Shown here piece by piece: positions 56,909 to 64,000 of a stretch of 64,000 nucleotides of DNA. Origin of the DNA: Betaproteobacteria bacterium (GTDB lineage: Bacteria; Pseudomonadota; Gammaproteobacteria; Burkholderiales; Usitatibacteraceae). The notes under the pieces were generated by a model that had not been told where the DNA came from, did not search any database, and saw nothing but the letters and a program-made list of their open reading frames with translations. Position 1 is the stretch's first letter. Every line of letters starts with the position of its first letter. A program made the position numbers and the translations under genes. The stretch covers positions 1,481,501-1,545,500 of the forward strand of contig JADKJU010000001.1 in assembly GCA_016720855.1 (NCBI GenBank). Reading direction: 5' to 3'.

Positions 56909-57772
56909 GGTATGTGTTTGTAGCCCGCTATCGGCCGGTGTGGCCGACCCGGATGATGTGCCGCTTGCTCGAGGTGTCGTCGAGCGGGTTCTACGAGTGG
57001 CTTGGACGCTCGCCGAGCGTGCGCTCGATCGCCAACGCGGGCTTGCTGGTGCTGATCCGGGAAAGCTTCGCCTTGAGTCACCAGACCTACGGCTCGCCGC
57101 GGGTCTGGAAGGACATGGTCGTCGCAGGCCAATCCTGCAGCGAGAATCGAGTGGCGCGACTGATGCGAGGGGCTGGCATGAGCGCGCAGCCCAAGCCGCG
57201 GCGCATGCCTGCCGACATTGGATTGCGTCCGGAACACAGCATCGCACCGAACGTGTTGGAGCGAGACTTCGCCGCTGCTGCTCCGAACCGGAAGTGGGCA
57301 GCCGATTTCACCTACATCTGGACGGGCGAGGGCTGGTTGTTCCTGGCCGTTGTGGTGGATCTGTTCAGCCGGCGCGTGGTCGGCTGGTCTATGCAACCCA
57401 CCCTGACCGCGCAACTGGTGCTGGACGCGTTGATAATGGCGCTGTGGCGACGCGGCAAACCTTCGGAGCTTTGCACCATTCCGACCAGGGCAGCCAATAC
57501 ACCAGCGAGGACTTCCAGCGCCTGCTGTCGGCCGAGGGCATCACCTGCAGCATGAGCAAGCGCGGCGACTGTTGGGACAACTCCGCGGTCGAGAGCTTCT
57601 TCGCCTCGCTCAAAAAGGAACGTGTCTATCGCAGGACGTACGCCACGCGCGAAGTGCGCGCGCCGACATCTTCGACTACATCGAAGTGTTCTACAATTCC
57701 CGGCGCCGACATTCGACGCTTGGGCAGGTCAGCCCGATGGAGTTCGAACGTACTCATGCGGGCTTAGCGTAG
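56905..57772 (+). pseudogene. IS3-family orfB transposase (frameshifted)
   Basis: Starts at GTG 56905 overlapping the orfA stop. The HTH_21 region and the DDE core are recognisable in pieces: the first Asp in AADFTYIW, the second in HHSDQGSQYTS after a one-base loss near 57470, and the Glu in DNSAVESFFASLKKE. A further shift near 57655 leads to the end (FYNSRRRHSTLGQVSP). All three acidic residues survive but never in one frame, so the element is not autonomous. Confidence 0.87.
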
Positions 57773-57797
57773 TGTCCGGAGAAGCGGGGGAATTCCA
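57772..57797 (-). repeat. Right terminal inverted repeat of the IS
   Basis: 26-nt end, complement of the left repeat at 24 of 26 positions, finishing in CA. The Rhs frame stops matching Rhs proteins exactly here. Confidence 0.9.
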
Positions 57798-60700
57798 GTT
57801 GTTGGCGTAAGTGTAGTCGACCACCTGCCCGCCGGGCGTGGTGAGGCGCAGAAGCTGGCCGGCGGCGTTCCAGGCGTAGGCCACGCCCTGCGTGAGCCCG
57901 GCCACGGTCTGGGACTTGGAGGTGACGCGCCCGCGCAGGTCATAGGCCCAACTCGTGGTCCCCGTGCGATCGGCAAGGCTGCACAGGCGCCCGATGCCGT
58001 TGGCGCACGTGTCGTAGCCGTAGGAGACGGTCTCGTCGGGGTACGAAATCAGCGTGATGCGATTGAGTTCGTCATAGGTGTAGGCGGCCTGGACGCCTCG
58101 CGCATCGAGCCGGGACTTGAGGTTCGAGGCCGCATCGTAGCTGAACCCGGTGCTGCCCGTGTCGGGGCTGGACTGCGCGAGCATCTCCCCATGCCCGTTC
58201 ACGGCGTAGCTCGTCGCGAGTCCCTTGGAGTCCGTCACCTGCGTGAGCTGGTCCTGGCCGTTGTAGGCGTAGCGCGTGGGAGAGGCGGCCCCGTTGAACG
58301 GGTCGCGAACCTCCGTCAGGTGGTCGCGGGCATCATAGAGCTGCGCAGTCGTGCGGCCCAGGGGATCGAGAGTCGAGACGAGGTTGTTGTTGGCGTCGTA
58401 ACCCTGCTGGGTGACCTGGGAGGCAGGGGTAGTGCCGCCGATGTCGCGGTAGAGCCTGCCCAGAGAGTCGAATTCGCGGGTGTGAGCACGGGCCAATGTG
58501 TTGCCCACGTCGTACGCCTGCTCCGCGGTGCGATTGCCGGCCCCATCCAGCGTATAGGCGATGCGGTTGCCAAGGCCATCGCGCATCGATACCAGCCGGT
58601 GCGCATCGTCGTAGCCGTACTCGATGAAGCTCGCATCCGGCAGCGTCACCTTCACGAGCTGGCCGGTGAAGTCGTGGTCGTACGTGGTGGTCTCGAAGCC
58701 CGTGGCGATGCTGCCCACCGCCCGGCTCCTGAGCCAGCCGCGCGGCCCATAGGCAAGCACGGTTTCCAGACCGTTGGCATCGACCAGGCGCGCCAGGCGC
58801 CCGGCGCCGTCGTAGTGCGTGAATTGCGTCGCGTGGCCCCGGGCGTTGGTGATCGAGGCAGGATCCCCCGCGCGGTAGTTGCCGGCCGGGTCGGCGGCGG
58901 CGTAGTAGGCGTTCGTGGTGGTATCGAGCACGTCGGTGCGCGGGCCGTCCAGGGAGGTGACCTGCCCCTGGGCGTTGTAGGCGTAACTCCAGATGCGGGC
59001 GGCTCCATCAGGCACGGCGGCGAAACCGGAGTCTCCCGTCGGGTCGGTTGTCGCCTGGAGCGATTTCGCGCACACCAGCGCGCTGCTCGCGCCTGCCGGG
59101 GCGCAGTTGCTCCCAGGCTCACCGTGATAGGCGAACGTCGTGATGCGTAGCGGCTCGGCCACCCGCTTCTTCACCCGCATCGTCGCGTGCCATTCGGTCT
59201 CGATGGTCCGGGTGGCGTTCGTTACGACCCTTGCCGTGCAAGTCCCGCTGGAACTCAGCCCTTCGGTGCGCCGGGTCTCCAGGTTGCGGGCCGCATCGAA
59301 CGCGTAGCAGGTGAGGTTCCCCTTGGCATCGATATAGCTCTTGATGTTTCCGTTCGAATCATAGGCGGTGGATGCCCGCGGCTGGCCAGGCGTATCGACA
59401 TGGGTTCTCCTGGCGACGCCCTGCACGAACGCGTGTCCAACTGCGCGCACCGTGCCCATCGTGTCCTGGATGCGCGAACTGGTTGCGGAGTCGTAGGTCA
59501 CCCGCTCGATCTCGACGTTGCCCAGGCGGCCGGAGGTCATGGCCCGGCCAGAGGCGTCGTACTCGTAGAAGGACGAATGAGCCTCGCCGGGGAGCGACAG
59601 GCGGCCGTCGTCGCTGCCGGTCAGGTAGTGCGGTCGATTGACCCCTTGCGTGCGACCGGGCTCGTTGTAGAAGAAGGTCTTGGTCTCCCCCGCCGGATTG
59701 CCCTCGACCGGGTAGGTGACGCTCGCCAGATCCAGGTTGGCATCGACCGTGTACAGGGTGTGCCGGCCGGTCGGATCCGTCACCTGCCTCAGGAACCCGG
59801 ACTTGAGATAGTCAAGACGCAGGGACCTTCCCAGGTGGTCCTCGACCCTGATGAGCAAGCCCGGAGGAACGGGCAGCGGGTCGTCCAGGTAGGCCGGTCC
59901 GTCCGCACCGCCCAGGACGCCGGAACTGTAGAAGAGCGTGGTTGCACGACCCTCGCGATCGACGAGGGAGATCAGTCTCCCGCTCGAATCGTAGTTCTCC
60001 ACCTGCTCATCGCTCGTGGTGAGCTTCCAGCCGCCGGCCGTCTTCTCCAGGCGATCCTTGGCATCGAGATCGCCCGTCCACATCCCGAGTCCGCTTCCCC
60101 GGTAGCGCAGCATCTTCCCGTCATGGCGGTCGAGCATCGCCTCGCCCCAGGGCAGCTCACGGATTCCGCGCTGCCACGTGTGGGTCCAGCGGGCTCCGAC
60201 CACGTTGCGATCACCCCCCGACTGGGAGTTGTAGTAGCGCACGAACTCCAGCGCGCTCGCACCCGCCCGCTCGGAATCGACTTCGCGCCGGAACTTGTTT
60301 CCTGTCGCGGTGTTGATTGGCTTATTCGTGTTCATCGGCTGCCCGGGATTGCAGTGCGGGCAGGGATCGTCGGGCCCTCTGTTCTTCGAGAGCGGTTCGG
60401 TGTCGCTTTCGTTGTGGCCGCACCAGGTCGAATGCGGCTCGCTGCCGCTCAACCACAGAGACCCATCGCTGTCCTTGAGAGTGACGGCGATTCCGACCCC
60501 CGGGACGGTCCCGATTTGCTCCTGACACCAATAACCCACGGCATTCTGGAACGTCACCGAGCATCGCTGGGAGATGTTCGTGTAGATCATCGTGCAGCTG
60601 ACGCTTGAGACACCGCCGCATTCGGGGTGCGCCTGCGCGTAGCCCTGGTAGTAGGAGAGAACCGCCGCAATGGCGCTTGGCGCGCGGTAAGGGTAGGCCT

Positions 60701-60815
60701 CCCACAGGGGACAACTCTCCACCACCGGCTTCGCCAATGCAGTCGGTCCCATTGCGGCCAATGCAATGACCAACGCAAGGCGTGTTGCCTTGCGAACGAC
60801 GTTGTCGGAAATCAT
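57798..60815 (-). pseudogene. Rhs/YD-repeat protein, 3'-truncated by the IS
   Basis: 1006 codons of genuine Rhs sequence. A signal peptide (about 1-28, ending TALA) and a Cys-rich N-terminal region (about 30-150) precede a DUF6531-type start (NKPINTATGNKFRREVD). Many YD repeats follow (for example YDANNNLVSTLDPLGRTT and YDELNRITLISYPDETVSYG). At 57798 the frame enters the IS and adds 22 foreign residues before a stop. A full Rhs would continue through the core to a toxic tip; the core end survives at 56103-56549. The signal peptide suggests Sec export rather than T6SS delivery. Confidence 0.85.
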
Positions 60816-60861
60816 GGCGGCGCGCCTCGTGCGGCCGCCCGACGGAACCGGTGGCCTTGTT

Positions 60862-60896
60862 ATATGATAATCCTGTATTGCTAAACATTATCATAT
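60862..60896. promoter_or_regulatory. AT-rich 10-bp inverted repeat upstream of the Rhs gene
   Basis: ATATGATAAT (60862-60871) and ATTATCATAT (60887-60896) are perfectly inverted with a 15-nt spacer, 47 nt upstream of the Rhs start. The spacing suits a dimeric regulator site, and the AT-rich surroundings probably hold the Rhs promoter. It could also be the scar of a mobile element end. Confidence 0.5.
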
Positions 60897-61113
60897 GCAC
60901 TTGGGGCGAACAACTGCCTCCCGAGGATGCGTTGCCGCGTGAACTTCCCTGAGTTTCAGTATGCAAACGTGTGTATAGATCTGCGTGGTCGACAGGTCGG
61001 CGTGCTGTTCAGTTCGCTCTACAGCAACCGGGGCAGCCATTACTGGCGCACGCCAGAAACCGGCGGCAAAGGGGACAAAGCCAACCCCACCCAGTTCGGG
61101 CGGGCGATGGGAT

Positions 61114-61290
61114 TGCGAGACGCACGTCTGCCTGATGCAGACGGCGCACGGCCTTCAACGCTCCGGGTTCGGCGTGTGGGTGGCCGCGAACGCCTGCGGA
61201 ACCCGGTTCCCCGCCGATCACGACCTGGCACTGGGGCGCCAGCGCCAATCGGGCGCGGTGCTGGCGAGCGTCGACAGCCGCTACAAGTGA
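61114..61290 (+). pseudogene. Remnant of an isochorismatase-like hydrolase gene
   Basis: 61114-61274 aligns without gaps to 54998-55158 of the intact hydrolase gene, at roughly 85% nucleotide identity by eye. It encodes CETHVCLMQTAHGLQRSGFG and following residues through LASV. Most changes are at third codon positions, so it decayed recently or came from a paralogue rather than from a fresh duplication. The N-terminal part, with the catalytic Asp and Lys, is gone, and the frame ends after SRYK. Confidence 0.82.
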
Positions 61291-61404
61291 AATATCGCCG
61301 GTCTGGCGCCGAGGCGACTTGTCGACCTACCATGAACCCCTGGTGCAAGACCGTCTTGAAGTCTCTCATCGCGCCGATCGGCGCGGACAATCATTGCCAT
61401 TTGC

Positions 61405-62286
61405 GTGAGTGCAATTCCCGCCCCCATGAGAAGCGCCGAGGTTCGCGAAACAGGAAAATTCGGGCCGCCGTCCCCGGCGGCGGCAATCGTGAAGGCAGGC
61501 CAGGGCGCCGGGCCCGCGGTCTCGTCCGTGCTCGACCAGGCGGGCCAGAGGGAAACAGCCGACCGGTTGCTCGCCGCGCTGCGCGGGGAGGAATTCGTCC
61601 TGTATGCACAACCGATCCTGCCGGCAACGCGCGACGCGAAGGATCCGCCGTACCAGGAAATCCTCGTGCGCTTCCTCGAGGAAGAGGAGAAGCTCCTGCC
61701 GCCCGGAAGCTTCTTCCCGGTTCTCGAGGAATTCCGGCTCATGACCCTCCTCGATCGCTGGGTGGTCAACCGGACCATCCGGTGGCTGCGCAAGCAACGC
61801 ACCCCGGCTGCCGCGCCCCGCAACGCGATCAACCTGCACGTCGATACCGTGCTCGACGTCTCGTTCGGCTCGTACATCGCGAGACAGGTCGAGGCCGGCG
61901 GCGTGAGCGGGGCCACGCTTTCGTTCGAGGTTGCGTGGGAGGTCGCGCTCGCGCATCTGGACCGGGTTCGCACGCTGTTCGACGAACTGCGTCCGCTGGG
62001 CTGCACCTTTTCCCTCGCGTCGTACGCCGGTGGGGCAGCGGCGCATCTGGTGCTGACGGCGCTCGCGCCGGACTTCGTCAAGATCAGTGGTGACGTCATC
62101 GTCCGGATGGACCGCGACGCCCGGGCTGCGGCGACGGTTGAACGAATCTGCACCCACTGCGGGGAACTGGGCATCCGCACGATCGCCCAGTACATCGAGA
62201 CTGCGCGATCCCTGGCGATGGCACGGAAGGTCGGTGTCGATTTCGTCCAGGGATTCCTGATCGGCCGCCCTGCCCCGCTCGTTTGA
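61405..62286 (+). CDS. Degenerate EAL-domain protein
   Basis: A 293-residue protein with the EAL barrel fold: FVLYAQPILP, YQEILVRFLEEE (EIL in place of EAL), the SFEVAWEVA strand, PDFVKISGDVI, and VDFVQGFLIGRP. The catalytic DDFG pair is replaced (LASYAGG) and the AEGVE Glu region reads IAQYIE, so phosphodiesterase activity is unlikely. A c-di-GMP-binding or protein-protein role is more plausible. The start is uncertain: GTG 61405 or ATG 61426, neither with a good ribosome site. Confidence 0.78.
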   Translation: MSAIPAPMRSAEVRETGKFGPPSPAAAIVKAGQGAGPAVSSVLDQAGQRETADRLLAALRGEEFVLYAQPILPATRDAKDPPYQEILVRFLEEEEKLLPPGSFFPVLEEFRLMTLLDRWVVNRTIRWLRKQRTPAAAPRNAINLHVDTVLDVSFGSYIARQVEAGGVSGATLSFEVAWEVALAHLDRVRTLFDELRPLGCTFSLASYAGGAAAHLVLTALAPDFVKISGDVIVRMDRDARAAATVERICTHCGELGIRTIAQYIETARSLAMARKVGVDFVQGFLIGRPAPLV

Positions 62287-62319
62287 CGGGGCCTGCCGCG
62301 CCGGCGCCACCCGGTTGCG

Positions 62320-63852
62320 TCAACCGATGTCGAAGGTGACTCCCTGGGCCAGCGGCAGCTCGCGCGAGTAGTTCACGGTGTTCGTGGCGCGCCGCATGTA
62401 GGCCTTCCAGGCGTCGCTTCCGGATTCGCGCCCGCCGCCCGTCTGCTTCTCGCCCCCGAATGCCCCGCCGATCTCCGCCCCGCTTGGGCCGATGTTCACG
62501 TTGGCGATCCCGCAGTCGCTGCCGGTCGCGCAAAGAAAGCGCTCGGCTTCCCCGAGGTCGCGGGTGAAGATGCTGGAGGCCAGGCCCTGCGGCACGTCGT
62601 TCTGGATCGCGATGGCCTCGTCCAGGTCGCGCCAGGGCACGACGTGCAGGATCGGGGCGAAGGTCTCGCGCCGCGCCACTTCGCCCTGCGCGGCCGCCTC
62701 GCAGATCGCCGGCGTCACGTACCAGGCGTCGGGGGCACCGGGCATTTCCCGCCGGGCACCGCCGAACACGACAGCCCCTTCGGCGCGCGCGCAATCGAGG
62801 GCTTGCTGCATCGCCTCGAAAGCGGAGCGATCGATGAGTGGGCCAACGAGCACGCCGGCGTCGAGCGGATTGCCCACGGGTAGGCTCGCGTAGGCGCGCT
62901 TCAGGCGACCGACGAGATCGTCCCGGATGGACTCGTGCACGATGAGCCGCCGCAAGGTCGTGCAGCGCTGGCCGGCCGTGCCGACTGCGGAAAACGCGAT
63001 GCCGCGAACGGCGAGATCGAGGTCTGCGCTGGGCGAGACGATTGCGGCGTTGTTCCCGCCAAGCTCCAGGATCGAGCGCCCGAAACGGGCGGCGACTCGC
63101 GGGGCCACCGCGGCCCCCATGCGCGTGCTGCCGGTCGCGCTCACCAGGGGTACACGGGCGCTGTCAACCAGGGCCGAAGCGGTCGCGGCGTCGCCCAGCA
63201 CCAGCGCGCCAATGTCCTGCGGCGCCTCCGGGAATTCGGCGAGCGTCCGCTTCCAGAGAGCGTGGCAGGCAAGCGCCGTGAGCGCTGCCTTCTCGGAAGG
63301 CTTCCACACCACCGCGTCGCCACACACGAATGCGAGCGCCGCGTTCCACCCCCAGACGGCCGCGGGGAAGTTGAAGGCCGTGATCACGCCGCACACACCG
63401 AGCGGGTGCCACGTTTCCATCATTCGGTGGCCCGGCCGCTCCGAGACGATGGTGAGTCCGTGCAGCTGTCGCGACAGGCCCACCGCGAAGTCGCAGATGT
63501 CGATGATCTCCTGCACCTCGCCGCCGCCCTCGGCGAGGATCTTCCCCGTCTCTATCGAGACCAGCTCGCCCAGCTCGTCCTTGTGACCGCGCAGGCGCTG
63601 CCCGAATGCGCGCACCACCTCGCCGCGCCGCGGCGCAGGGACGATGCGCCAGTCCAGGAAGGCGCGGTGCGCCCGCTCGATGGCGCCGGCGGCCTCGGCC
63701 GCCGTTGCGCCCCGAAGCGCCGCGAGGACTTCCCCGGTAATGGGCGTGCGCGCAACGATACCCTCCCCGGCAACCGCCGCGAGATCGACGCCGAGGGAAC
63801 TCGCGAGCGAGCGGGCGCGCTCAGGCAGCGCGCCGGGTGTCGGCCAGGCCAT
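62320..63852 (-). CDS. amaB: ALDH7-type aldehyde dehydrogenase (2-aminoadipate semialdehyde/P6C dehydrogenase)
   Basis: A 510-residue NAD-dependent dehydrogenase. ITAFNFPAAVWGWNAALAF, the general base in LELGGNNAAIV, and the catalytic Cys in GTAGQRCTTLRR (the RCTTLRR form is characteristic of ALDH7/antiquitin) are intact. It oxidises the aldehyde arising from lysine to 2-aminoadipate. Upstream, overlapping by 32 nt, is the end of a saccharopine/lysine dehydrogenase-like gene, which fits a lysine-degradation operon. ATG 63852 has GGAGA upstream. Confidence 0.88.
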   Translation of the reverse strand: MAWPTPGALPERARSLASSLGVDLAAVAGEGIVARTPITGEVLAALRGATAAEAAGAIERAHRAFLDWRIVPAPRRGEVVRAFGQRLRGHKDELGELVSIETGKILAEGGGEVQEIIDICDFAVGLSRQLHGLTIVSERPGHRMMETWHPLGVCGVITAFNFPAAVWGWNAALAFVCGDAVVWKPSEKAALTALACHALWKRTLAEFPEAPQDIGALVLGDAATASALVDSARVPLVSATGSTRMGAAVAPRVAARFGRSILELGGNNAAIVSPSADLDLAVRGIAFSAVGTAGQRCTTLRRLIVHESIRDDLVGRLKRAYASLPVGNPLDAGVLVGPLIDRSAFEAMQQALDCARAEGAVVFGGARREMPGAPDAWYVTPAICEAAAQGEVARRETFAPILHVVPWRDLDEAIAIQNDVPQGLASSIFTRDLGEAERFLCATGSDCGIANVNIGPSGAEIGGAFGGEKQTGGGRESGSDAWKAYMRRATNTVNYSRELPLAQGVTFDIG

Positions 63853-64000
63853 GGTGGTCTCCGGGTTGGTTCGCGGCCTCGCCAGCGTAATGGCGCCCGA
63901 AGCGATTGGCGAGGAAATCCTCGAGCGAGGCCTCCTCCTGGCGCACGAAGCCGCGCGAGGCAAGCTTGCCTTCGCGCTGAAGGTCCACCATCGCGCAGAT
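63821..64000 (-). CDS. C-terminal end of a saccharopine/lysine dehydrogenase-like protein (partial)
   Basis: An open frame of 59 residues runs from the window edge to TGA at 63821-63823. It contains MVDLQREGKLASRGFVRQEE and DFLANRFGRHYA, which I recognise as the end of saccharopine dehydrogenase-family proteins. It overlaps the start of the ALDH7-type gene by 32 nt. Pathway logic agrees: the dehydrogenase would generate the semialdehyde that the next enzyme oxidises. The rest of the gene is outside the window. Confidence 0.7.
   Translation of the reverse strand: MCAMVDLQREGKLASRGFVRQEEASLEDFLANRFGRHYAGEAANQPGDHHGLADTRRAA

Larger units (their letters stand above)
56550..57797 (+). mobile_element. 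Degraded IS3-family insertion sequence inside the Rhs gene
   Basis: A 1248-bp element bounded by 26-bp inverted repeats (56550-56575 and 57772-57797, 24 of 26 matching), starting TG and ending CA as IS3-family elements do. It carries orfA and orfB in overlapping frames, both frameshifted. No target-site duplication is visible (flanks AGTA and GTTG). It separates the two Rhs parts, and the Rhs core sequence normally found between them is missing, so insertion was probably accompanied by a deletion. Confidence 0.88.
60816..61404. other. Region upstream of the Rhs gene with gene debris
   Basis: 589 bp with no intact gene. It contains an AT-rich palindromic site (60862-60896), a stretch of unassignable sequence to about 61113, the hydrolase remnant (61114-61290) and the leader of the EAL-like gene. 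Confidence 0.6.

Overview
This is a gene-dense, GC-rich chromosomal window from a Gram-negative bacterium. Porin, LpxK/KdsB, ExbBD, SecDF-YajC and IspB all indicate an outer membrane and a quinone respiratory chain. The linkages rplU-rpmA-(lysE)-obgE-proB, rppH/proS/lytic transglycosylase, exbB-exbD-lpxK-trm112-like-kdsB-adk, miaA-mutL, tsaE-amidase and wrbA-DUF2069 are those of Betaproteobacteria. I cannot place it more finely from sequence alone.

Layout. 1-3.7 kb: end of a porin, a PAS histidine kinase/NtrC-type regulator pair, and tRNA-Pro(CGG). 3.8-12.1 kb: ispB divergent from rplU-rpmA (a textbook sigma70 promoter and an intrinsic terminator are visible), then lysE-type exporter, obgE-proB, a Yip1 protein, rppH, proS and a lytic transglycosylase. 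12.1-17.7 kb: a TlpA-type thioredoxin, an unrecognised 526-residue protein, YihY, WrbA and small membrane proteins. 17.0-22.8 kb (minus strand): gst-tgt-yajC-secD-secF-dedA. 22.9-30.1 kb (minus): exbBD-lpxK-trm112-kdsB-adk, a PPi-type phosphofructokinase and a H+-pumping pyrophosphatase. 30.1-40.4 kb: a non-coding region with DnaA-box-like sites, xseA, a dodecin-like protein, miaA, mutL, a GGDEF-EAL protein, an amidase, tsaE and queG. 40.6-55.2 kb: S10 peptidase, MFS transporter, a second GGDEF-EAL protein, a five-component ABC-transporter/dehydrogenase operon, CBS protein, OPT transporter and an isochorismatase-like hydrolase. 55.3-61.3 kb: a degraded Rhs island. 61.4-64 kb: a degenerate EAL protein and lysine-catabolism genes (ALDH7-type dehydrogenase plus the tail of a saccharopine/lysine dehydrogenase-like gene).

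Most unusual signal. Two non-coding elements (12119-12301 and 40434-40616) have identical architecture: 183 bp in total, two 54-nt inverted arms (53/54 and 54/54 complementary) and a 75-nt loop. The loops align without gaps at about 65% identity, with 17 of 19 identical in the centre. The arm sequences differ at about half of their positions between copies while staying self-complementary. Both sit between the 3' ends of convergent genes. I do not recognise this family; it is either a small mobile hairpin element or a structured RNA/DNA element.

Second point of interest. The Rhs island consists of a 1006-codon Rhs gene whose distal core is missing and replaced by a frameshifted IS3-family element with 26-bp terminal inverted repeats. 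Two different Rhs C-terminal tips follow, with a small zinc-ribbon membrane protein between them that looks like an immunity gene. The island is bordered by an intact isochorismatase-like gene on one side and a 161-bp homologous remnant on the other.
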